Source of the DNA: Bacteriovoracaceae bacterium UBA7317
GTDB lineage: Bacteria > Bdellovibrionota > Bacteriovoracia > Bacteriovoracales > Bacteriovoracaceae
Assembly: GCA_002474345.1 (NCBI GenBank)
Contig: DKQD01000068.1
Span: forward strand, 1 to 5,684
DNA: 5,684 nucleotides
Direction of reading: 5' to 3'
Under the pieces are notes generated by a model that worked only from the letters and a program-made list of their open reading frames with translations, searched no databases and was not told where the DNA came from. The translations under genes were made by a program, and so were the position numbers. Below, piece after piece: positions 1 to 5,684 of this stretch; position 1 is the stretch's first letter, and each line of letters starts with the position of its first letter.

Positions 1-1935
1 TTTTTAATTTTCCTCCCCTTTTTTAATGATGGATACTTCGAACTTATACTCATATTTTTGCTTGGTACACTTCCTCTCCTCTTTCAAAACTTAAAGCTTT
101 ACCATCCTTTAAAAAAACTAAAAAAGACTAAATATTTTTTTTTAATAGCTTCCCTTCTCTATATTTTTTTCCAATACAAAGGTTTAAGAAATATTGAAGG
201 AGCTTCACTTTTTTTAGCAACACTTTTTGTCCTTAAACTATGGGAAGAGGAATCAAAGAGGGATACATTTTTATTTCTTCTTATTGGACTTTTATTCATG
301 GTTTCAAAATTTCTTATTCATCAAACGCCATTTTTTCTAATTTACTTAATTATAATAAGTTTTCTCTTTCTTATTATAACTAGCTTTACATCAATGGATA
401 ACTCCCTCTTAAAAGACGATAAAGAGATGAAAAGGCACAGGATAAAAGAAATAAGGAATCTTTTTATTGCGAGTCTTCCTCTGTCTATTCTTCTCTTTAT
501 TTTTTTTCCAAGAATTCACTTACACCTTCCCTTTGGCGGTCAAAAAATCCCCATTGCCCAAACAGGTTTTTCCCAAGGAATCACACCAGGAGACTTTGAG
601 TCTCTCATTTCAAGTAAAGATGAAGTTTTTAAGGTCCACTTTAATGGACCCACTCCTGGCTATAATAAACTTTACTGGCGAGGAGTTATTCTTTCCTTTA
701 CAGACGGCTTTTCTTGGAAAAAGACATCCGGCCCTTTAAAAAAATCCACATTTAAAAGAAAACAGAAGCTTTTTGAATACAAACTAGAGTATAAAAATAT
801 TGAGGAATCACCCGTCTTTACACTCGCTTGGCCCATAATAAACAAACACTCACCTGGACGCCTTAAAAGAAAAAATGGAGAGACTTTCTCCCTAAGACCC
901 CGCAGGAACAAGGCCCTTAAATTTAGCGCCACAAGCTATGATGTTTCTTTTAAAAACATCTCTTCGGATGATATGAGTACTTACCTGCAACTCCCACCCA
1001 AAATTGGAATAAAAACAAAAAGGCTGGCCACAAGACTTAAAGGGGCCACGACACAAGAGACGATTTTTAATATCGTTGACTATTATAAAAAAAATAACTT
1101 TCTCTTTGATTTATCGCCCGGACGTTACCAAAAAGAAAACCAATTGGAAGAATTTCTTTTTGAAAGGAAAAGAGGTTATTGTGAACACTTTGCTTCAAGT
1201 ATGGCCATTCTCCTTAGACTTAACAAAATACCTACTAGGCTCGTAGGTGGCTTTATGGGCGGAACATATAATGCTTATGGCAAGTATTATACCGTTAGGA
1301 ATGAAGACGCTCATGCATGGCCCGAAGTATGGATTGACAAAACTTGGCGTAACGCCGACCCTACGCCATCCTTGGCACCGACAAGAATAAGCCTTGGAGC
1401 GGATGCGTATTTTCTCAATTTTTTTTTAAAGGACTCACCGATTGTCCCAGGTTTAATTTTGCGGAGGGCCCAAAGCCTCTGGAGGCAGCTAGAGCTCCAG
1501 TTTGACTTTATTTATTATAAATTTAGTCATTTTTTCTCTCAATACAATTTTTCAAACCAAAATAGTTTTTTAAAACCGTTTTTTAATTTGTTTCCCTCGA
1601 TCATCACCATTAATAAACTTCATTTTCTTACACTTATGGTTATCATTTTTATTTTTCTTTCCGTTGGTTTTCTAACTATAAGTTCCCTTTCTTTGGAGTC
1701 ATCTCAAAATAAGCTTGAAGCATATTTCAATAAGCTCTGTAAAAAATTAAAACAGAAGCCAAAAAAGGGAGAAGGCCCGCTTGCCTTCAAAGAAAGGTTG
1801 GAAAAAGGCGGGGTGCTCAATGAGCAAACAGTATCTTTAATTGATTTTTATATAAGTGCTAAATACTCTCCTTCCTCAGTGAATCATGCTGGCATTAAAA
1901 TTTTTATTAATAAAATTAATAACTTAAGGATTTAA
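1..1935 (+). CDS. TgpA-family membrane protein with periplasmic transglutaminase-like (cysteine protease fold) domain, 5'-partial
   Basis: The frame is open from the first base, so 644 residues are visible and the true start is probably just left of the window. The only in-window start candidate before the conserved part is TTG at 58, which has no ribosome binding site and would cut into the first membrane helix. Numbering from base 1, about six hydrophobic helices fill residues 1-170 and include KLWEEESKRD, which matches the 'KLLE..RD' loop of TgpA proteins. After the helix ending FFPRI comes the family's PGDFESL and LYWRG segment with DGFSW. The transglutaminase core follows, with a complete triad: Cys394 in GYCEHFA, His438 in DAHAWPEVW and Asp453 in NADPTP. 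A single helix at about 541-561 precedes a DUF4129-like tail (569-622). The order DUF3488-like, transglutaminase, helix, DUF4129-like is that of TgpA, which places the enzyme domain in the periplasm. The substrate is unknown; family members are thought to act on cell-envelope proteins or peptides. In many bacteria this gene follows MoxR and DUF58 genes, which would lie outside the window. Confidence 0.9.
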   Translation, partial: FLIFLPFFNDGYFELILIFLLGTLPLLFQNLKLYHPLKKLKKTKYFFLIASLLYIFFQYKGLRNIEGASLFLATLFVLKLWEEESKRDTFLFLLIGLLFMVSKFLIHQTPFFLIYLIIISFLFLIITSFTSMDNSLLKDDKEMKRHRIKEIRNLFIASLPLSILLFIFFPRIHLHLPFGGQKIPIAQTGFSQGITPGDFESLISSKDEVFKVHFNGPTPGYNKLYWRGVILSFTDGFSWKKTSGPLKKSTFKRKQKLFEYKLEYKNIEESPVFTLAWPIINKHSPGRLKRKNGETFSLRPRRNKALKFSATSYDVSFKNISSDDMSTYLQLPPKIGIKTKRLATRLKGATTQETIFNIVDYYKKNNFLFDLSPGRYQKENQLEEFLFERKRGYCEHFASSMAILLRLNKIPTRLVGGFMGGTYNAYGKYYTVRNEDAHAWPEVWIDKTWRNADPTPSLAPTRISLGADAYFLNFFLKDSPIVPGLILRRAQSLWRQLELQFDFIYYKFSHFFSQYNFSNQNSFLKPFFNLFPSIITINKLHFLTLMVIIFIFLSVGFLTISSLSLESSQNKLEAYFNKLCKKLKQKPKKGEGPLAFKERLEKGGVLNEQTVSLIDFYISAKYSPSSVNHAGIKIFINKINNLRI

Positions 1936-2020
1936 AGAAGACTATTTTAATACAGCTTAAATTTCTCTCACCCCCAAAGAAATAATTTAAAAACTGCCTT
2001 TAAAAAGACGAAAGAGGAAA

Positions 2021-2049
2021 TGAAGGCCAAAAAACCTCATCACTAGAAT
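2021..2049 (+). promoter_or_regulatory. Weak candidate promoter for the 82-residue gene
   Basis: TAGAAT at 2044-2049 matches five of six bases of a sigma-70 -10 box and would start transcription near 2056, about 27 bases before the ATG at 2083. The hexamer 17 bases upstream (TGAAGG, 2021-2026) is a poor -35. In such A/T-rich DNA a -10-like hexamer is expected often by chance. The rest of the 147-base gap after the transglutaminase gene shows no convincing terminator. Confidence 0.2.
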
Positions 2050-2082
2050 AAACTTTGGATTTGAGACTACTGAGAAAATAAG

Positions 2083-2331
2083 ATGCCGCCAAAAAAGCCA
2101 ATGACTAAAAACTACCTCAGAAAATACCTCCTCGCATTAGGTGAACAAAGTGACATTGAGGGCTACCTTGTCCTAAATAATAGTGGCCCAAGTGAAATTG
2201 TATGGCGTTATTCCCATGCTGAAATTGGCGAAAACTTCCGAGACTATCTTATCGGTGTCCCTCCAACTCGAAAAAAAATCATTCCTTTTAAAATTCTGGC
2301 AGGCGAAATTGAAATAGACTTGTGGCCTTAA
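2083..2331 (+). CDS. Small hypothetical protein, 82 residues
   Basis: I do not recognise this protein. The ATG at 2083 follows an in-frame TGA at 2071-2073, so the gene cannot begin further left. A weak GAG at 2072-2074 sits 8 bases before the ATG. A second ATG at 2101 has no purine-rich site ahead of it and is less likely. The product has no signal peptide, membrane helix or cysteine, so it is probably cytoplasmic. It has a basic, helix-prone start (residues 2-20), then an alternating hydrophobic, beta-like stretch (GYLVLNN, EIVWRYSH), a PPTRKK turn, and an unusual acidic/aromatic end (EIEIDLWP). Basic and acidic residues are nearly balanced (about 11 to 10). The gaps of 147 and 169 bases on either side argue against an operon with its neighbours. 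Its codons and composition resemble the flanking genes, which together with the start position supports a real gene, but no family function can be given. Confidence 0.6.
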   Translation: MPPKKPMTKNYLRKYLLALGEQSDIEGYLVLNNSGPSEIVWRYSHAEIGENFRDYLIGVPPTRKKIIPFKILAGEIEIDLWP

Positions 2332-2439
2332 CTTTTTAATTCCTATTGGAAGACTTCAAAAACCTCAACGTTTAAGGTTTCAAATATGAAAAGAGTTCTA
2401 ACGTCAGAAAATTAAATGATCCTAAAAGTAAAAAACAAC

Positions 2440-2468
2440 TTACCAGGCCCATGATAAAAAGCTATATT
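2440..2468 (+). promoter_or_regulatory. Candidate sigma-70-type promoter for the gene at 2501
   Basis: TTACCA (2440-2445, four of six to consensus) is separated by exactly 17 bases from TATATT (2463-2468, five of six). Transcription would begin near 2475, leaving a leader of about 26 bases that contains AAAGGA at 2483-2488, a ribosome binding site 12 bases before the ATG at 2501. The position and spacing suit a gene transcribed independently of the 82-residue gene. This is a prediction from hexamer matching only. Confidence 0.4.
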
Positions 2469-2500
2469 GTCGTTGTGTTTTTAAAGGATCCACAACTATT

Positions 2501-3625
2501 ATGAGAAAAAAAACATTCATTATTTTTTTACTCCCTGCTCTTTTCGCAGCTATACTTTTATTTGATGCTTCGAAAAAGGAAACAGCACAAGAGCCTTTAG
2601 AAATTATAGCAGACCAAGTGAGTGACCAAAAAAGTGCTCCCCACAAAGTTAATCCGAGCTCTTTCCTTAAAAAGGATTTGGCCCAAGAGCTTTTAAAAAA
2701 AGCTAAAGAGAAACAAACTCAACTGAACAAGAAAAAACCATTAAGATCAAAAAAAGCCTTGGCAAATACCACAGAAGCTGAAGCTGGACATTGTCCCCAA
2801 TTTATGGAGGAAGTCTCCACTTTCGAAAAACACCTTCGAAACGGAGGAAAACCAGAGGAGTTTAGCTTTGACCAGGAGTGTCCTCACCTTCCTCTCTATG
2901 GTAAAGCCTATGAAACCTTTAAAAAAGTTTGCTTTCAAAATCAACTACAAAAAAGCCCTAAAACATTTGGAGCAATGTGTGGGCAAGCCCTTTTTATGCT
3001 TAAGGCCACTCACGCAGAGCTTGTGACAAAAGACACTCCACTTTCAGAAATTTTTGACCTTGAGCCCCTTGTATATAAATATTTCTACCGACTTTTCGGT
3101 CCTGAAAAAAGAAGCTCTTTGATTTCGATTTCAGAAAGGGTTCTAGAGTTAGAACCAAGCCTTGAGGAATTCAAAGTCCTAAGCCTCATCTCAACCTTTG
3201 AGGCCATGGTTTCAAAAAGGCCAGACCTTGAAAAACGGCACCTTGAAAAAATGGAAAAGTATTTTGAAGAACTTCTTCTGTCTAAAGAAGGGAAAGAGAG
3301 AGAAGGAATCTATGAATTAAAGCTTTTAACACTTATGCATTCAAAAAACCATTCCCTTCATGAGATAGAAACAGTTCTTTCAACCATGGAGAGTGAAGTT
3401 CCCAACTCTAGCACCGCTTTGTATTATAGGGCAAACCTCAAAAACCAGAGCAACAAAAGAGAGGAAGCCCTGGCCTTCCTCAAAAAGGCCATTGAGATTT
3501 CTCCAAATGAAAGAAGGTACCAATTCACCTATGAGCAACTATTGAAAGCAGACAAAGCGAAACCGGCCCAAAACGCCTTTGTCTTTCAACTTAGCTTTAA
3601 GGGTCTCCCCTTTGACTCTTTGTAA
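2501..3625 (+). CDS. Exported or membrane-anchored protein of unknown function with C-terminal TPR-like repeat
   Basis: This is a 374-residue protein I cannot assign to a named family. Residues 1-21 are a typical Sec signal or signal anchor: MRKK, then a hydrophobic run to about residue 21. There is no lipobox cysteine, and no clear AXA cleavage site directly after the run, so it may stay anchored with the rest in the periplasm. Residues 25-95 are polar, Lys/Glu/Gln-rich and probably disordered or coiled. The globular part starts near residue 96 and holds all four cysteines (98, 127, 144, 160), a count compatible with two disulfides outside the cytoplasm. From about 180 on it is helical. Residues 304-337 match a TPR repeat: Ala323, Ala330 and Pro335 fall at the consensus positions 20, 27 and 32. 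Further degenerate helical repeats may precede it. The start is supported by AAAGGA at 2483-2488 and by the signal sequence beginning at this ATG. A scaffold or adaptor role in the envelope is an inference from the TPR alone. Confidence 0.8.
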   Translation: MRKKTFIIFLLPALFAAILLFDASKKETAQEPLEIIADQVSDQKSAPHKVNPSSFLKKDLAQELLKKAKEKQTQLNKKKPLRSKKALANTTEAEAGHCPQFMEEVSTFEKHLRNGGKPEEFSFDQECPHLPLYGKAYETFKKVCFQNQLQKSPKTFGAMCGQALFMLKATHAELVTKDTPLSEIFDLEPLVYKYFYRLFGPEKRSSLISISERVLELEPSLEEFKVLSLISTFEAMVSKRPDLEKRHLEKMEKYFEELLLSKEGKEREGIYELKLLTLMHSKNHSLHEIETVLSTMESEVPNSSTALYYRANLKNQSNKREEALAFLKKAIEISPNERRYQFTYEQLLKADKAKPAQNAFVFQLSFKGLPFDSL

Positions 3626-3641
3626 AAGGGCCTTAACCTAA

Positions 3642-4430
3642 CTAAGACAAATTGTTTTTTATAAGGGCAACAATTTCAGAAGAAGATTCTGGTCTTTCCA
3701 TAGGAAACATATGACCACCCTCAATCAAAAACCTTTGTGCCTTAAATTTTTTAACAAAACGGTTTATTGAGCTTTGACTTGTGACCACCCTACGATTTGC
3801 CTGGCAATAAATAATAGGAGGGAGGTTCTCAGTTGCTAAAAAATCCAGGTTATGAGGAGTGGAATTAAATAAGGAACACTCCTCCTTCACTGGGATAGAG
3901 AGAGTCACGCTACCCGCTTCTTCTTTGAGCCCAAATTCAAGATAATCCTCTAAACACTCCGGTGAAAATTTTCTAAAAAAGGAATTATTTTGAAAATAAG
4001 CTGCAGCTTCTTGGCGGTCTTTCCAGCGGTCCTTTCTATTCCGGCTTTTTTTTGCAGGGCTCATACTTTCAACCAATCCAATCAACTTTGATAATTTTAG
4101 AAAAACTCCTAAGGCACCCATCATGATGGGAGAGTCGAGAAGAACCAAAAGCTTAAAAAGACCTGGATTTTGTGAAGCGGCCAATAAATTTAGGATACCG
4201 CCCATTGAATGGCCAACACCAATCACAGGAGTTTCCTTACCCTTTAAGAAGTTCGCAACTTCTATTGCCTGATTAGACCAGTTATCGACGATAGGGTAAT
4301 TGGGATTCCTTCCAAAGTTCTCAAAAAAAAGAACATCGAAACTTCTTTCAAAATTCTTGAAAAATTGGCGGTACATTGAGCCCTGAAACCCTGTTGCATG
4401 GGCAAAAAAAATGGTTTCTTTATGACTCAC
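3642..4430 (-). CDS. Alpha/beta hydrolase (serine hydrolase of the 'HANGF' type)
   Basis: This is a cytoplasmic alpha/beta-hydrolase-fold enzyme of 262 residues from the GTG at 4430. HATGF (residues 11-15) is the oxyanion-hole loop after the first strand. GHSMGG carries nucleophile Ser75, and GGHMFPMERPE carries His240 in the 'GtHlvPlErPe' context of this bacterial family. A helical cap region lies at about 110-195. At the usual acid position after the last core strand the residue is Asn212 (CQANRRVV) rather than Asp; Asp99 in VLLDSP, after the strand that follows the nucleophile, may serve instead. The substrate cannot be told; esters or thioesters are typical. Start choice: the frame continues to a TTG at 4475 (277 residues), but that codon has no ribosome site, whereas the GTG has GGAGAG five bases upstream. 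Family members also start shortly before the HANGF strand. The gene converges on the 374-residue gene, with 16 bases between stop codons and no clear terminator. Confidence 0.88.
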   Translation of the reverse strand: MSHKETIFFAHATGFQGSMYRQFFKNFERSFDVLFFENFGRNPNYPIVDNWSNQAIEVANFLKGKETPVIGVGHSMGGILNLLAASQNPGLFKLLVLLDSPIMMGALGVFLKLSKLIGLVESMSPAKKSRNRKDRWKDRQEAAAYFQNNSFFRKFSPECLEDYLEFGLKEEAGSVTLSIPVKEECSLFNSTPHNLDFLATENLPPIIYCQANRRVVTSQSSINRFVKKFKAQRFLIEGGHMFPMERPESSSEIVALIKNNLS

Positions 4431-4435
4431 CTGAT

Positions 4436-4441
4436 CTCTCC
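4436..4441 (-). promoter_or_regulatory. Ribosome binding site that decides the hydrolase start
   Basis: Read on the minus strand this is GGAGAG, followed by five bases (ATCAG) and GTG at 4430-4428. It is the best Shine-Dalgarno match near the 5' end of the gene. Upstream of the alternative TTG at 4475 there is only an A-rich stretch. This favours the 262-residue form over the 277-residue form. Confidence 0.55.
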
Positions 4442-4479
4442 AATTTTTTAGTTTTTGTTCCCTTTGATTTAACAAGTCT

Positions 4480-4520
4480 TTTTTAGCTTAATTAAAGAAA
4501 AGAGGTCAACTCTTACAAAG
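4480..4520 (-). promoter_or_regulatory. Candidate promoter region of the hydrolase gene
   Basis: On the minus strand two overlapping hexamer pairs are visible. TTGACC (4509-4504, five of six) with TAAAAA (4485-4480) has an 18-base spacer. TTGTAA (about 4518-4513) with TTTAAT (4496-4491, five of six) has a 16-base spacer. They would start transcription near 4472 or 4484. The first would leave the TTG at 4475 outside the transcript, and the second would leave it about nine bases of leader; both fit a start at the GTG at 4430. The remaining divergent intergenic DNA to 4674 is A/T-rich with no strong palindrome that I can see. Confidence 0.35.
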
Positions 4521-4674
4521 TTTAGCCTCCCTTATTGATGCGAGTTAAAAAACAGAAGAACAAAATAGGTCTACAAAAGTTTAAAAAATCAGATGGGCTT
4601 TCTTTCCAAAGCTAAAAAAAACAATTAGATTTAAGAGAAAATTTTCAGTTCCGCAAGAGGGGTAGCTTATCCAA

Positions 4675-5469
4675 ATGATAAACCTGGCGTCTGTGGACCC
4701 TAAAAGGCTCAAACATCTCTTGACCATTGGATTCATGGTTCAATTTACTGCTTGGTTCTTAGAAGGTTGGATGTATGGCACTTCATATGGCAGATTTTTT
4801 CTTTTCCAAGGTTTAAAAGACCAAAACGGCATTTTTCTTGAAAGGATCCTCCTTTGCACGGCCCTACTGAGCTTTTTTGGACTCTTTTCTGAAAAAAAAC
4901 CGCAATGGTCATGGCTTTTGTTTATTTACCCAAGCCTTGAGATAATCAATGTATTTCTTATGGTTTCCGACTCCCAAAAGCCTGGAGTTGAGTTTTCTTT
5001 TCTAGCAAGCATGGGAAGAGTTGGTTTTCCCATCGCCCTTTACTTCCTAATAAAATCCCAATTTTCTTTTACAAAGTTTATTGAGAATATTTTTGGAATA
5101 TTCATAGGGCTCACCTTTATCGGCCATGGACTAAAGGCCCTCATACAGGAGCCTGAATATCAAGACTACCTTTACTTCCTTTTTGGACTCCTACCAACTA
5201 ATACCTTCCCGCCTTACAGTCTTATTACAAATTCCCTAAATACCATTGGCGTCATTGATATCCTGCTTGGAATTATTATCATTTTAAAACCATGCCATAA
5301 AAAAATACTTCTTTATTTATGCCTTTGGGGCTTCTTAACTGCTACCTTGAGACCTCTTTATAGTGGAAGTGATGGACTGCTTCCTTTTTTCCTACGGATC
5401 CCTCACTGGCTCATTCCACTTTCTTTACTCATTTGGAGTCATAACCATAAACGAGGAACAAACTTATGA
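4675..5469 (+). CDS. Polytopic membrane protein of unknown function, about 8 helices
   Basis: This 264-residue protein is very hydrophobic, with about eight candidate membrane helices: roughly 15-32, 56-72, 78-97, 110-126, 135-155, 185-205, 210-228 and 238-255. Charged or polar positions inside the helices stand out: IGHGLKAL near 148-155, GVIDILLG near 192-199, and the sequence LWGFLTATLRP followed by a final RIPHWLIPLSLL helix. I have a weak recollection of these motifs (GHG.KAL, a helix with an Asp, WG..TA..RP, R..HW..PL) from uncharacterised DoxX-like membrane proteins, mainly of Bacteroidota; this needs a search and no function follows from it. The ATG at 4675 is the first start after an in-frame TAG at 4663-4665. 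GAGGGG at 4657-4662 lies 12 bases upstream, a little far but usable. The stop TGA (5467-5469) overlaps the ATG of the next gene, so the two are probably co-transcribed and translationally coupled. Confidence 0.8.
   Translation: MINLASVDPKRLKHLLTIGFMVQFTAWFLEGWMYGTSYGRFFLFQGLKDQNGIFLERILLCTALLSFFGLFSEKKPQWSWLLFIYPSLEIINVFLMVSDSQKPGVEFSFLASMGRVGFPIALYFLIKSQFSFTKFIENIFGIFIGLTFIGHGLKALIQEPEYQDYLYFLFGLLPTNTFPPYSLITNSLNTIGVIDILLGIIIILKPCHKKILLYLCLWGFLTATLRPLYSGSDGLLPFFLRIPHWLIPLSLLIWSHNHKRGTNL
5453..5469 (+). promoter_or_regulatory. Ribosome binding site and ATGA stop/start overlap coupling two genes
   Basis: GAGGAA at 5453-5458 lies seven bases before ATG 5466-5468, inside the last codons of the membrane protein gene. 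That gene's stop TGA occupies 5467-5469, giving a four-base ATGA overlap. This arrangement usually marks genes translated together, and it fixes the start of the downstream gene. Confidence 0.75.
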
Positions 5470-5684
5470 AAAGAAAGTTATTTTTTTTCCTTTTTTCTCT
5501 TTTCCTTTCTCTGAACATTCTTTCCAAAGAACACCACCTAAAGCATTTAAGAGTCATCTGGCACGAAGACCCTTCTAAACATGCCGTCATTGCTTGGTCC
5601 GGACAAAAAGCAGTGAGAGGTCAATTTCTAAAGCTCATCCGACAAGAAAAAAGAGGCAACTCTACAATGAGTGTTTCCATAAAA
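5466..5684 (+). CDS. Secreted purple-acid-phosphatase-like metallophosphoesterase, 3'-partial (N-terminus only)
   Basis: Seventy-three codons are open from the ATG at 5466 to the window end. Residues 1-20 form a Sec signal peptide: MKRK, then a Phe/Leu-rich core to about residue 19, with likely cleavage near Ser20/Lys21. The mature protein begins with LRVIWHEDPSKHAVIAWSG (about residues 28-46). This resembles the first strands of the fibronectin-like N-terminal domain of purple acid phosphatases ('R..W..DP...A.V.W'), which precedes a metallophosphoesterase domain. The catalytic part lies beyond the window, so enzyme activity is inferred from this one domain. If right, the protein would hydrolyse phosphate esters in the periplasm or outside the cell. 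An alternative is another secreted protein with a fibronectin-like domain. It is coupled to the preceding membrane protein gene by an ATGA overlap and a strong GAGGAA site. Confidence 0.65.
   Translation, partial: MKRKLFFFLFSLFLSLNILSKEHHLKHLRVIWHEDPSKHAVIAWSGQKAVRGQFLKLIRQEKRGNSTMSVSIK

Noticed and set aside
135..143. Runs of nine T at 135-143 and 1419-1427 in the transglutaminase gene as phase-variation (slippage) tracts.
   Set aside because: Long A and T runs are common throughout this window, both tracts are in frame in an intact gene, and they lie within Phe-rich sequence, so composition explains them.
672..932. Open frames antisense to or out of frame with real genes: 467-739 (+), 672-932 (-), 2440-2646 (-), 2747-2944 (-), 5363-5578 (+).
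   Set aside because: Each lies within or largely over a gene with recognisable protein features in another frame, has no good ribosome site or domain of its own, and the last hides the true secreted-protein start at 5466.
2357..2395. Inverted repeats near 2359-2379 (AAACCT...AGGTTT) and about 2378-2391 (TTTCA...TGAAA) after the 82-residue gene, as a possible terminator.
   Set aside because: Stems are only five or six base pairs, mostly A/T, with no following T-run, so they are not convincing as an intrinsic terminator.
2416..2504. Two tiny frames (12 and 17 codons, starting at 2416 and 2451) linked to each other and to the ATG at 2501 by successive ATGA overlaps, resembling a coupled leader-peptide chain.
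   Set aside because: Neither has a ribosome binding site, and the best promoter (2440-2468) would start transcription inside the second one. Such overlaps arise easily in A/T-rich DNA. Conservation of both overlaps in relatives would revive the idea.
3636..3660. Small stem and T6 run after the convergent stops as a possible terminator for the + gene.
   Set aside because: The stem is about four base pairs, and the T-run is inside the coding end of the minus-strand hydrolase.
4535..4631. Promoter hexamers for the membrane protein gene, such as TTTCCA (4603-4608) with TAGATT (4626-4631) at 17 bases.
   Set aside because: Both hexamers match only about four of six positions, and equally good pairs can be found nearby by chance, so no single site is supported.

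Overview
This is a low-G+C, A/T-tract-rich bacterial segment with densely packed genes, membrane and secreted proteins, and Shine-Dalgarno sites of the GAGG/GGAG type. The gene content and protein style (strongly Lys/Phe/Leu-rich, a TgpA-type transglutaminase, a HANGF-like serine hydrolase, a secreted purple-acid-phosphatase-like enzyme) would fit a Gram-negative relative of Bdellovibrio/Bacteriovorax. That placement is an impression from style, not a demonstrated one. I see no tRNA, rRNA, insertion sequence, CRISPR array or phage gene.

Layout. Positions 1-1935 (+) hold most of a TgpA-family membrane transglutaminase-like protein whose start lies left of the window. Positions 2083-2331 (+) hold an 82-residue soluble protein that I do not recognise. 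Positions 2501-3625 (+) hold a 374-residue exported or membrane-anchored protein with four cysteines and one C-terminal TPR-like repeat; it has a reasonable promoter of its own just upstream. Convergent to it, with only 16 bases between the stop codons, is an alpha/beta hydrolase on the minus strand (3642 to 4430, with a longer TTG start possible at 4475). A divergent intergenic region of about 240 bases follows. At the right, 4675-5469 (+) encodes a polytopic membrane protein of unknown function. It overlaps by four bases (ATGA) a gene starting at 5466, which has a signal peptide and the beginning of a purple-acid-phosphatase-like N-terminal domain and runs off the window.

How the genes relate. 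Only the last two genes are clearly an operon, being translationally coupled with a strong ribosome binding site inside the first. The others look like separate transcription units: the gaps before genes 2 and 3 are 147 and 169 bases, and the hydrolase is on the other strand. A cell-envelope theme runs through four of the five larger genes (membrane, periplasmic or secreted), but nothing in the window ties them into one pathway. I did not find a convincing previously undescribed system. The best leads are the coupled membrane-protein/phosphatase pair, the two proteins I could not assign to a family (82 and 374 residues), and the non-canonical acid residue and start of the hydrolase.
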